Source: DASVBJ01 sp036375895
Lineage (GTDB): Bacteria; Actinomycetota; Actinomycetes; JACCUZ01
Assembly (NCBI GenBank): GCA_036375895.1
Contig: DASVBJ010000142.1
Location: 1 to 25,141 of the forward strand
Length of the DNA: 25,141 nucleotides
Direction of reading: 5' to 3'
Position numbers and translations under genes: made by a program. The notes under the pieces were generated by a model, which was not told the DNA's origin, did not search any database, and saw only the letters and a program-made list of their open reading frames with translations. Position 1 is the stretch's first letter; every line of letters begins with the position of its first letter. Of the stretch, positions 14,541 through 21,460 are shown in pieces.

Positions 14541-15556
14541 CGGCCGACCTTCTCCTTTGGTTCGCGGGCCCTGTGGCCACCTGCGGGCTCCTCGGCCGGT
14601 GTCTCCACGGGCTCGCCCTCGGCCGCACGCCCGGTCAGCGCGAGGAACACGTCGTCGAGCGTCGGTCGGCGCACCCCCACGTCCAGGACCTGCACGGACG
14701 ACACGTCGAGCTGGCGCAGCGCCGCGAGGAGCGCGCTGGTGCCGCCGCTGACGGCGACACCGACCTGTCGGGTGTGCCGGTCGACCACCGGCTCCCCGAT
14801 GCCGACCGCGCGCAGCACCTCGACGGCCGTGCCGAGCTCGTCCTCGCGGCTCACGGTCACCTCGAGGTGCTCTCCCCCGACCTGGGACTTGAGCTCGTCG
14901 GCCGTGCCCTGGGCGATGACGCGCCCGTGGTCGATGACCGCGATCGCGTCGGCCAGCCGGTCGGCCTCCTCGAGGTACTGCGTGGTCAGCAGCAGCGTGG
15001 TCCCCTCGCGGACCAGCTCGCCGATGACGTCCCACATCCCGATGCGGCTGCGCGGGTCGAGGCCGGTGGTGGGCTCGTCGAGGAAGAGGACCGGCGGCTT
15101 GGCGACCAGCGCGCCCGCCAGGTCCAGCCGCCGCCGCATGCCACCGGAGTAGGTCTTCACCGGCCGGTCGGCGGCCTCGGTCAGGTCGAAACGGTCCAGC
15201 AGCTCGCGGGCGCGGGCGCGCGACGCACCCCGGCCGAGGTGGTAGAGCCGGCCGACCATGTCGAGGTTCTCGAACCCGGTGAGGTGCTCGTCGACCGCGG
15301 CGTACTGGCCGGAGACCCCGATGGAGCGCCGCAGCGCAGTCGCCTCGCGTACGACGTCCAGGCCCGCGACGGTCGCCCGGCCCTCGTCCGGCTCGAGCAG
15401 AGTCGTGAGGACCCGCACCGTCGTGGTCTTGCCGGCGCCGTTCGGCCCGAGCAGCCCGAGGACGGTGCCCTCCGGCACCTCGAGCGACAGCCCGTCGAGG
15501 GCGCGGACGTCGCCGTAGCGCTTCGCCAGCCCCTCGGCGACGATCGCGTTCGCCAT
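14537..15556 (-). CDS. ABC exporter ATP-binding protein (DrrA-like)
   Basis: 339 residues. Walker A is GPNGAGKTT (37-45), the signature is YSGGMRRRLDLAGAL, Walker B is VLFLDEPTTGLD. The H-loop has Gln (LLLTTQYLEEAD) in place of His, which is usual for the DrrA subfamily. A C-terminal domain of about 100 residues (LDVSSVQVLDVGVRRPTLDDVFL) is the DrrA-type dimer or permease-contact region and ends in an acidic then basic tail. ATG 15556 is preceded by AGGGAG. It is 97 bases downstream of the ilvA stop and has its own candidate promoter. Confidence 0.94.
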   Translation of the reverse strand: MANAIVAEGLAKRYGDVRALDGLSLEVPEGTVLGLLGPNGAGKTTTVRVLTTLLEPDEGRATVAGLDVVREATALRRSIGVSGQYAAVDEHLTGFENLDMVGRLYHLGRGASRARARELLDRFDLTEAADRPVKTYSGGMRRRLDLAGALVAKPPVLFLDEPTTGLDPRSRIGMWDVIGELVREGTTLLLTTQYLEEADRLADAIAVIDHGRVIAQGTADELKSQVGGEHLEVTVSREDELGTAVEVLRAVGIGEPVVDRHTRQVGVAVSGGTSALLAALRQLDVSSVQVLDVGVRRPTLDDVFLALTGRAAEGEPVETPAEEPAGGHRAREPKEKVGR

Positions 15557-15589
15557 CCCGACTCCCTCTCCGACCGTGCGGACCGCGGA

Positions 15590-15619
15590 AGTCTAGGCAC
15601 ATACAGGGCGCGCGTTCAC
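15590..15619 (-). promoter_or_regulatory. Candidate promoter of the ABC exporter operon
   Basis: Minus strand GTGAAC (15614-15619), 18-base spacer, TAGACT (15590-15595). The start point would be near 15583, leaving a leader of about 27 bases that contains the Shine-Dalgarno. Confidence 0.4.
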
Positions 15620-15653
15620 GGGATTTACCGGTCGCGGCGCGCGGGCCCGGCGC

Positions 15654-16868
15654 TCAGCCGAAGACCAACGTGTAGCCGGCGCCCCGGAGCCGGGACAGGA
15701 CCTCGTCGCAGTGCTCGGCTCCCCGGGTCTCCAGCTGCAGCATCACCTCGACCTCGTCGACCCGCAGCCGGGGATCTGTGCGGACGTGCTCGACCTCGAG
15801 CACGCTCGCGTCGGCGGCGGCGATCTCGGAGAGCAACCCGACCAGCGCTCCCGGCCGGTCGGCGATGCGGACCCGGAACGACAGGAACCGCCCGGCGACC
15901 GCCAGGCCGTGCCGCAGCACCCGTTGCAGCAGCAGCGGGTCGATGTTGCCCCCGGAGAGCACCGCGACCACGGGCGGCTCGAAGGCGTGCGGCCGGTCGA
16001 GCAGGGCGGCGACCCCCGCGGCACCGGCCGGCTCGACCACGAGCTTGGCCCGCTCCAGGCAGAGCAGCAGCGCGCGCGACAGCGACTCCTCTGACACCGT
16101 CAGCACGTCGTCGACGAGCGCCTCGACGATGCCGAACGGCACCGGACCGGGACATCCCACCGCGATGCCGTCGGCCATCGTCGCCATCGAGGAAAGTGCG
16201 ACCGGGTGCCCGGCGGCGAGCGACCCGGGATACGCGGCCGCGCTCTCGGCCTGCACCCCCACGACCCGCACCTCGGGTCGGAGCGCCTTGACCGCCACCG
16301 CCACACCCGCGAGCAGACCTCCCCCGCCGGTGCAGACGAGGATCGTGCGTACGTCGGGGACCTGCTCGAGGATCTCGAGCCCGACCGTGCCCTGGCCGGC
16401 CACGACGTCGGCGTGGTCGAAGGGATGCACGAAGACCGCGCCCGTCTCCTCGGCGAAGCGTTTCGCCGCCTCCAGGGCCTCGTCCACGACGTGGCCGTGG
16501 AAGCGGACCTCCGCGCCGTAGGCCCTGGTGGCCTGCACCTTGGGGATCGGGGCGCCCTCCGGCATGAAGACGGTCGAGCGGATGCCGCGCAGGGTCGCGG
16601 CGAGCGCGACGCCCTGGGCGTGGTTGCCGGCGCTCGCGGCCACCACGCCCCGTGCGGCCTCCTCCTCGCTGAGCCGGGAGATGCGGGTGTAGGCACCGCG
16701 GATCTTGAACGAGCCGGCGCGCTGGAGGTTCTCGCACTTGAACCAGACGGGTCCGCCGACGCTCTCGCTGAGGGGCCGCGACCCCTGCACCGGCGTGTCC
16801 CGGATCACGCCGACGAGCAGCTCACGGGCGGCCTGGACGTCGGCGAGCCCCACGGGCAGGTTCGGCAT
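15654..16868 (-). CDS. ilvA: Threonine ammonia-lyase with ACT domain
   Basis: A PLP fold-type II enzyme that converts threonine to 2-oxobutanoate and ammonia, the first committed step of isoleucine synthesis. 404 residues: the PLP lysine K55 is in RAGSFKIRGA, the glycine loop CTGGGGLLAG (about 190) cradles the phosphate, and SAGNHAQGVA binds the substrate carboxylate. The C-terminal 75 residues (from RFLSFRVRIADRPGAL) form one ACT domain, the short TdcB-like/ilvA_1Cterm architecture rather than the two-ACT-like E. coli IlvA. ATG 16868 has no strong ribosome binding site. It is divergent from the MarR gene across 109 bases. Confidence 0.94.
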   Translation of the reverse strand: MPNLPVGLADVQAARELLVGVIRDTPVQGSRPLSESVGGPVWFKCENLQRAGSFKIRGAYTRISRLSEEEAARGVVAASAGNHAQGVALAATLRGIRSTVFMPEGAPIPKVQATRAYGAEVRFHGHVVDEALEAAKRFAEETGAVFVHPFDHADVVAGQGTVGLEILEQVPDVRTILVCTGGGGLLAGVAVAVKALRPEVRVVGVQAESAAAYPGSLAAGHPVALSSMATMADGIAVGCPGPVPFGIVEALVDDVLTVSEESLSRALLLCLERAKLVVEPAGAAGVAALLDRPHAFEPPVVAVLSGGNIDPLLLQRVLRHGLAVAGRFLSFRVRIADRPGALVGLLSEIAAADASVLEVEHVRTDPRLRVDEVEVMLQLETRGAEHCDEVLSRLRGAGYTLVFG

Positions 16869-16945
16869 GCGGGCCAGTGTGTCACCAGGGCACGCGCATC
16901 CCGATCACCCGTCCCGGTGCCTTTCCCGGCGTACCGGAAAATCAG

Positions 16946-16974
16946 TTGCGTGCTGCAAGCAACCACATTAAGGT
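16946..16974 (+). promoter_or_regulatory. Promoter of the marR-MFS operon, near-leaderless
   Basis: TTGCGT (16946-16951), 17-base spacer, TAAGGT (16969-16974). A start point about 7 bases on falls at 16981, the G of a GTG that directly follows the ATG at 16978. No Shine-Dalgarno precedes either codon. Confidence 0.55.
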
Positions 16975-16985
16975 TGCATGGTGCA
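16951..16985. promoter_or_regulatory. MarR-type dyad operator over the promoter and start codon
   Basis: TGCTGCAAGCAACC (16951-16964) and GGTTGCATGGTGCA (16972-16985) are inverted around ACATTAA with 11 of 14 positions matching; the inner GCAACC/GGTTGC is perfect. Smaller dyads TTGCGTGCTGCAA (16946-16958, imperfect) and TTGCATGGTGCAA (16974-16986, perfect 5-bp arms) lie on either side, suggesting cooperative binding. Binding would cover the -10 and start codon, so autorepression is likely. Confidence 0.6.
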
Positions 16986-17448
16986 AACAAATGACTCCCT
17001 CACCGATGAGGTGCTGAGCGCGCTGTTCCGCGCCATGCAGCAGCTCAAGCAGGCGCCGCTGGGCGACCCGCTCGACCGATCCGCGGTCATCGTGCTCGCC
17101 CGGCTCAAGCAGCACGGCGCGATGCGTCTCTCCGACCTCGCCTCGGACCTGTGCCTCGACGTCTCCACGACGAGCCGACACGTCCGGACCCTCGAGGAGC
17201 GCGGGCTGATCGAGCGCACCGACGACCCCGAGGACCGCCGCGCGGTCCGGCTGACGCTGGCCGAGGCCGGCCGCGAGGTGCTCGACCGCGCCTGGGCCGC
17301 CCGCCGGTCCTGGCTCGACGCGGCCCTCGACGGCTGGACCCGCGAGGAGCGACGCGCCCTGCGCGACTGCCTCGGCCGGCTCGCCGACGCGCTCGCCGCC
17401 AGCTCCACGCCCCCCGCCCGCCCGACGACCAAGGAGGCCTCCGCGTGA
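16978..17448 (+). CDS. MarR-family transcriptional regulator
   Basis: 156 residues, 155 if the GTG at 16981 is the true leaderless start. The winged helix-turn-helix spans about 36-105: RLSDLASDLCLDVSTTSRHV gives the recognition helix, and DPEDRRAVRLTLAEAG is the wing with the typical D-x-R-R signature. N- and C-terminal helices form the dimer arm. It overlaps the MFS exporter gene by GTGA, and its own promoter carries a matching dyad, so it is the expected repressor of the efflux pair, relieved by a small-molecule ligand that cannot be named from sequence. Confidence 0.93.
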   Translation: MVQTNDSLTDEVLSALFRAMQQLKQAPLGDPLDRSAVIVLARLKQHGAMRLSDLASDLCLDVSTTSRHVRTLEERGLIERTDDPEDRRAVRLTLAEAGREVLDRAWAARRSWLDAALDGWTREERRALRDCLGRLADALAASSTPPARPTTKEASA

Positions 17449-19028
17449 CCGCCCCCGCAGGAACCTCGCCGGCGCCGCAGGCGCCCACCTACCTCTCCCA
17501 CAAGCAGATCCTCGTCGTGCTGAGCGGCCTGATGCTCGGCATGCTGCTCGCCGCCCTCGACCAGACGATCGTGTCCACCGCCCTCCCGACGATCGTCGGC
17601 GACCTCGGCGGCCTCGACCACCTGTCGTGGGTGGTCACGGCGTACCTGCTCACCTCGACCGCGTCGACCCCGCTGTACGGCAAGATCTCCGACCTCTACG
17701 GGCGGCGGCCGGTCTTCCAGTTCGCCATCGTCGTGTTCCTGGTGGGGTCCGCCCTCGCCGGCGCGTCGCAGGAGATGTGGCAGCTCGTCGCCACCCGGGC
17801 CATCCAGGGCATCGGCGCCGGCGGCCTGATGGCGCTGGTGTTCGCGATCATCGGCGACATCATCGCCCCCCGCGAGAGGGGCCGTTACCAGGGCTACTTC
17901 GGCGGAGTCTGGGGCCTCGCGAGCGTGGCCGGCCCGCTGCTCGGCGGCTTCTTCACCGAGCACCTGAGCTGGCGCTGGATCTTCTACATCAACGTGCCGC
18001 TCGGCCTCGTCGCGCTGGTCGTCACGAGCAGCGTGCTGCACATCCCGCACACCCGGCGGGAGCACTCCATCGACTACGCCGGCGCCGCGCTGCTCGTCGG
18101 CGGCGTCAGCACGCTGCTGCTGGGGCTGGTCTGGGGCGGCAACGAGTACGCGTGGGACTCCGGCCAGATCATCGGCCTGCTCGGCGTCGGCACGGCCCTG
18201 ATCCTGGGCTTCCTGCTCTGGGAGACACGGGCGGCCGAGCCGATCCTGCCGCTGCGCCTCTTCCGCAACTCGGTGTTCTCGGTGACGAGCGCGATGGGCT
18301 TCATCGTCGGCCTGGCGATGTTCGGGGCGATCGTGTTCATCCCCGTCTACCTGCAGGTGGTCCACGGCGTCACGCCGACCGAGTCCGGCCTGCTGATGCT
18401 GCCGCTGATGCTCGGCATCCTGATCAGCTCGATCGGCTCCGGCCGCGCCATCACCCGCATCGGGCGCTACAAGGCCTTCCCGATCGCGGGGACGGCGGTG
18501 ATGGCAGTCGGGATGTTGCTCCTCTCGCGCCTTGGCGCGGACACCCCGCACTGGCAGTCCAGCCTGTACATGTTCGTCGTGGGCGCGGGGCTGGGCCTGG
18601 TCATGCAGGTGCTCGTGCTGGCGGTGCAGAACGCCGTCGACTTCCGGGACATGGGCGTCGCCACGTCGGCCTCGCAGTTCTTCCGGTCGATGGGCGGCAC
18701 CTTCGGCACGGCCGTGTTCGGCACGATCCTCAACAACCAGCTGGCCGGCAACCTGAAGGAGCTGCTCCCCCCGGGCGCGGTGCCGGCGGGAGGCACGGCC
18801 GAGCTGACGTCGAGCCCGGCCCAGATCGCCGCGCTGCCGGAGGCCCTGCACGTGCCGGTGGTCGAGGCGTTCGTCCGGTCGATCGACACGGTGTTCCTCA
18901 CCGCGGTGCCGGTCGTCGTGGTGGCGTTCCTGCTCGGCTTCGCCCTGAAGGAGCTGCCGCTGCGCACTCATGGCGACCAGCCCGGCGGCCCGGCGCCTGC
19001 CCCGGCCGAGGCGGTCCTCGCCGAGTAG
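17445..19028 (+). CDS. DHA2-family MFS drug exporter (EmrB/QacA type), 14 TM
   Basis: 527 residues. MFS motifs: D1 LDQTIVSTALPTIVGDL (about 39-55), motif A YGKISDLYGRRPVF (about 76-89), motif B TRAIQGIGAGG and the antiporter motif C WGLASVAGPLLGGFF (about 166-180). Fourteen hydrophobic segments can be counted, with the extra loop and two helices in the middle typical of the DHA2 (proton-drug) class. GTG 17445 has AAGGAGG 7 bases upstream and overlaps the MarR stop, so the two genes are translationally coupled. The C-terminal tail is Pro/Ala-rich and disordered. The operon ends at a 50-base palindrome. Confidence 0.94.
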   Translation: MTAPAGTSPAPQAPTYLSHKQILVVLSGLMLGMLLAALDQTIVSTALPTIVGDLGGLDHLSWVVTAYLLTSTASTPLYGKISDLYGRRPVFQFAIVVFLVGSALAGASQEMWQLVATRAIQGIGAGGLMALVFAIIGDIIAPRERGRYQGYFGGVWGLASVAGPLLGGFFTEHLSWRWIFYINVPLGLVALVVTSSVLHIPHTRREHSIDYAGAALLVGGVSTLLLGLVWGGNEYAWDSGQIIGLLGVGTALILGFLLWETRAAEPILPLRLFRNSVFSVTSAMGFIVGLAMFGAIVFIPVYLQVVHGVTPTESGLLMLPLMLGILISSIGSGRAITRIGRYKAFPIAGTAVMAVGMLLLSRLGADTPHWQSSLYMFVVGAGLGLVMQVLVLAVQNAVDFRDMGVATSASQFFRSMGGTFGTAVFGTILNNQLAGNLKELLPPGAVPAGGTAELTSSPAQIAALPEALHVPVVEAFVRSIDTVFLTAVPVVVVAFLLGFALKELPLRTHGDQPGGPAPAPAEAVLAE

Positions 19029-19041
19029 CCGCCCCCCCATT

Positions 19042-19091
19042 GGCAGCGATCATGCACGATCCGTCGCGACGGAACGTGCATGATCGCTGCC
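19042..19091. repeat. 50-base palindromic repeat, copy 1, between convergent genes
   Basis: GGCAGCGATCATGCACG (19042-19058) and its exact complement (19075-19091) flank TCCGTCGCGACGGA, itself a perfect palindrome, with only the A/A pair at 19059/19074 mismatched. It lies between the MFS exporter and ROK kinase stops and probably serves as a bidirectional terminator. The right half recurs identically over 28 bases in the copy at 22905-22972. Confidence 0.85.
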
Positions 19092-19118
19092 GGGTGGGGG
19101 GTGGGTGGGGCGGGTGGG

Positions 19119-20078
19119 TCAGTCGGCGGACCAGTAGCGGTCGCCACTGAGCACCAGCGCGGCCGCGCCGACCAGCCCCGCCTCCTGGCCCAGCCTCGCC
19201 GGCACGTCCCGCACGCCGCGGGCGAACCCCATCCGGGCGTGCCGCCGGAAGGCCCGCTCCAACGGGTCGAAGAGAAGCGACCCGGCCTGCGAGAGGCCGC
19301 CGCCCACGGTCACGACGTCGAGGTCGCAGAGGTGGGTGGCGGAGGCGATCGCGATGCCGAGGGCCGACCCGGCACGCTCCATCGCGCGGGTCGCCACCTC
19401 GTGGCCGCGACCGGCGTCGACCGCGAGCTCGCGCGCGGTGTCGCCGGTCGCCCCGGCCCAGCCCTGCGCACGCGCCCACGCCGCGAGCCGCGGGCCGCTC
19501 GCGAACGCCTCCAGGCAGCCCTTCCCGCCGCAGATGCAGTCCGGCCCGGCCGGGTCGACGACGACGTGGCCGACGTGACCGGCGTTGCCGCTGGCGCCGT
19601 CGATCAGCCGGCCGCCGAGCACGAGGCCGCCGCCGACGCCGGTGGACACGACCATGCCCAGCAGGTTCGGGGCCCCGCGACCGGCCCCTCGCCAGTGCTC
19701 ACCGACGGCCAGGCAGACGGCGTCGTTGTGCACGCGCACCGGCACCCGCGGGAAGAGCTCGCGCAACCGCTCCCTGAGGGGGAAGCCCCGCCAGCCCGGG
19801 ATGTTGAGAGGTGACACCTCCGCGGCCGGCCAGGTCATCGGACCGCCGCATCCGACACCGACCCCGGAGACCTTGACGTCGTCGCCGACCAGGCTGCGCA
19901 CCAGCCCGGTCACCGTCCGCCACAGCGCCCGCGCGTCCGCCCGCGGCCCGATCGGCGTGCCCACCCGGGCCGACTCGAGCACGCGGCCGCCCGGGTCGAC
20001 GAGTGCGGCCGCCATCTTCGTGCCGCCGATGTCGACCGCGAGGACCGGGCGCCGGCCCGAGCCCGCCGGTGGGCTCAC
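19119..20078 (-). CDS. ROK-family sugar kinase (glucokinase-like)
   Basis: 319 residues. N-terminal phosphate loop DIGGTKMAAALVD (about 15-27), catalytic-base motif VHNDAVCLAVGEH (about 114-126), second phosphate loop STGVGGGLVLGG and zinc site GHVVVDPAGPDCICGGKGCLE. Most glucokinases of the family have ExGH in the sugar site; here the Glu is His168 (GNAGHVGH, 19575-19577), so the sugar is uncertain and glucokinase is not asserted. No DNA-binding domain, so it is a kinase rather than a ROK repressor. GTG 20078 overlaps the stop of the FIST gene in a GTGA, so the two are made together. Confidence 0.92.
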   Translation of the reverse strand: MSPPAGSGRRPVLAVDIGGTKMAAALVDPGGRVLESARVGTPIGPRADARALWRTVTGLVRSLVGDDVKVSGVGVGCGGPMTWPAAEVSPLNIPGWRGFPLRERLRELFPRVPVRVHNDAVCLAVGEHWRGAGRGAPNLLGMVVSTGVGGGLVLGGRLIDGASGNAGHVGHVVVDPAGPDCICGGKGCLEAFASGPRLAAWARAQGWAGATGDTARELAVDAGRGHEVATRAMERAGSALGIAIASATHLCDLDVVTVGGGLSQAGSLLFDPLERAFRRHARMGFARGVRDVPARLGQEAGLVGAAALVLSGDRYWSAD

Positions 20079-21259
20079 GGTCGCGCCCGTCCGGCGGCAC
20101 CGAACGCGAGGATCGACGCGGTGAAGCCGTGCAGGTGGTTGCGGCCGCCGACCGGACCGATCTCCCCGGCCGCGAAGAAGCCGGCCACCCCCTCGGTGTC
20201 GAGCGCGGACCGGACGACCGCCACGTCGTGATCCGCGGAGGGGAACATCGCGCCGCCACGGCCGTTGCAGGAGAACAGCAACGCTCCCGCCACCGGGTCG
20301 ATCGCACCGCTGCGGCGGACGTCGTCGAGCATCGACGCGAGCTCCGCGTCAGCCGCCTCGGCATCCCGCACCTGGAACCGCACCGTGCGCCCCACCTCGA
20401 CCACGTCACCAACCACGAGGCCGTCGCGCTCGGTCTCGGCGCCGACCACGCCCCGGACGAGGAAGTCGCCGCGGCCGTGCTCCTCGGCGTACTCGTCCAT
20501 GGCGACGCCGAGGTGCAGGCCCTGCGTGACCAGGGCCTGGTCGGCCGGAGGGAGCTCGGCGACAATCTCCTCGAGCTTGCGGACGGCCGGTGTCCCGGCG
20601 AGGCCGAGCAGCACGTTGCCGTCGGCCGCGGTGACCGTCATCGCCGGCCCCACCGGCCGGCAGCCCTGGCTCACGATCGGCCGGGCCGACACGTCACCGG
20701 AGAGCACGACGCCCGCGGCGCCCCGGTCGTGGACGTGCCCGTCAACCAGCAGCCGCGTCGACCCGGCACCGCGCATCCCGTCGGCCAGGCCGCCGACGAG
20801 GGGCAGGCCGGGCAGGGCGTCGTTGGCCTGCTCCACGAACGCGTCGATGGGGAACGAGTAGGGGTCGGCCAGCAGCACGCCCACGTCGTCGTCGGCCCGC
20901 TGTGCGGGCATCCCCACGACGACGATCGACTCCGAGCTGCGCAGCACCTCGAGGTGGAAGGAGCGCAGCCGTACGCCGGGCAGGGCGCCGGCCCACACGC
21001 TGACGGCCGATGTCCGCTCGACACCCCGCCCCGCACCGATGACCCCGCCGGCGCTGCAGCCCAGCGCGGTCGCGGCACCCGACACGTCGGCCACCCGCTC
21101 CAGCGCGGCGGTCACGTCGTCCGGGTCTGGCGCGCACACGAAGACGCACAGCAGGTCGGGGCTGCGCCCCCCGAGGGGCAGCAGCGCCTGCCGGGTCGCC
21201 GCCTCGGCCGCCACGGCCACGTCGGCGTCCACTGCGAGACCGTCACCGCATCGCACCAC
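20075..21259 (-). CDS. Stand-alone FIST N/C-domain protein
   Basis: 394 residues containing FIST_N (about 20-205) and FIST_C (about 215-375) and nothing else. FIST is a predicted ligand-binding sensory domain, often fused to kinases, cyclases or chemotaxis modules; here it is free. Recognisable blocks are ATALGCSAGGVIGAG, LPLVGGLADG, LLFSCNGRGGAMFPSADHD and the final GFFAAGEIGPVGGRNHLHGF with conserved Cys, Arg and His. No signal peptide, so cytoplasmic. GTG 21259 is chosen because AGGA lies 7 bases upstream; a longer frame upstream is low complexity. It overlaps the ROK kinase gene by 4 bases. A role sensing the kinase substrate or product is only inference from the coupling. Confidence 0.92.
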   Translation of the reverse strand: MVRCGDGLAVDADVAVAAEAATRQALLPLGGRSPDLLCVFVCAPDPDDVTAALERVADVSGAATALGCSAGGVIGAGRGVERTSAVSVWAGALPGVRLRSFHLEVLRSSESIVVVGMPAQRADDDVGVLLADPYSFPIDAFVEQANDALPGLPLVGGLADGMRGAGSTRLLVDGHVHDRGAAGVVLSGDVSARPIVSQGCRPVGPAMTVTAADGNVLLGLAGTPAVRKLEEIVAELPPADQALVTQGLHLGVAMDEYAEEHGRGDFLVRGVVGAETERDGLVVGDVVEVGRTVRFQVRDAEAADAELASMLDDVRRSGAIDPVAGALLFSCNGRGGAMFPSADHDVAVVRSALDTEGVAGFFAAGEIGPVGGRNHLHGFTASILAFGAAGRARP

Positions 21260-21328
21260 CCCGCCATCCTCACCCACCCCGGCCGGCCCGGCGCAGCCAC
21301 CCCACCCCCGCCCTTCCCCGCCCTCGAG

Positions 21329-21377
21329 TGGACGCGGACACACCGCTCGTACGGCGTGTCCGGTGTGCGCGCGTCCA
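21329..21377. promoter_or_regulatory. Two mutually exclusive hairpins in a divergent intergenic region
   Basis: Outer structure: TGGACGCG (21329-21336) with CGCGTCCA (21370-21377), then CACACCG (21339-21345) with CGGTGTG (21361-21367). Inner alternative: GGACAC (21336-21341) with GTGTCC (21356-21361) plus CCG/CGG, loop CTCGTA. Bases are shared, so only one can form. It lies 84 bases before the ATPase start and 70 from the FIST start. Function unknown; it may be a protein-binding dyad. Confidence 0.5.
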
Positions 21378-21425
21378 AAGGATCATGGTGGCGGGGTGCG
21401 CCGGGAAGGACCGTCGGAAAGGATC

Positions 21426-21454
21426 TTGGTTGGCGGCCGCACTCGACGTACGGT
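21426..21454 (+). promoter_or_regulatory. Leaderless promoter of the AAA+ ATPase gene
   Basis: TTGGTT (21426-21431), exactly 17 bases, TACGGT (21449-21454). Six bases separate the -10 from the ATG at 21461, so the transcript should start at or next to the start codon. The codon lacks a good Shine-Dalgarno, in agreement. Confidence 0.6.
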
Positions 21455-21460
21455 CGTGAG

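Noticed and set aside
14900..15000. Gln instead of His in the H-loop of the ABC ATPase
   Set aside because: This is normal for DrrA-type ATPases (TTQYLEEAD), so it is not a defect.
16968..19040. 690-aa minus-strand open frame
   Set aside because: Antisense to MarR and the MFS exporter; repetitive charged composition only.
20003..21460. In-frame N-terminal extension of the AAA+ ATPase
   Set aside because: Antisense to the FIST gene and of shadow composition; the ATPase starts at 21461 after a clear promoter.
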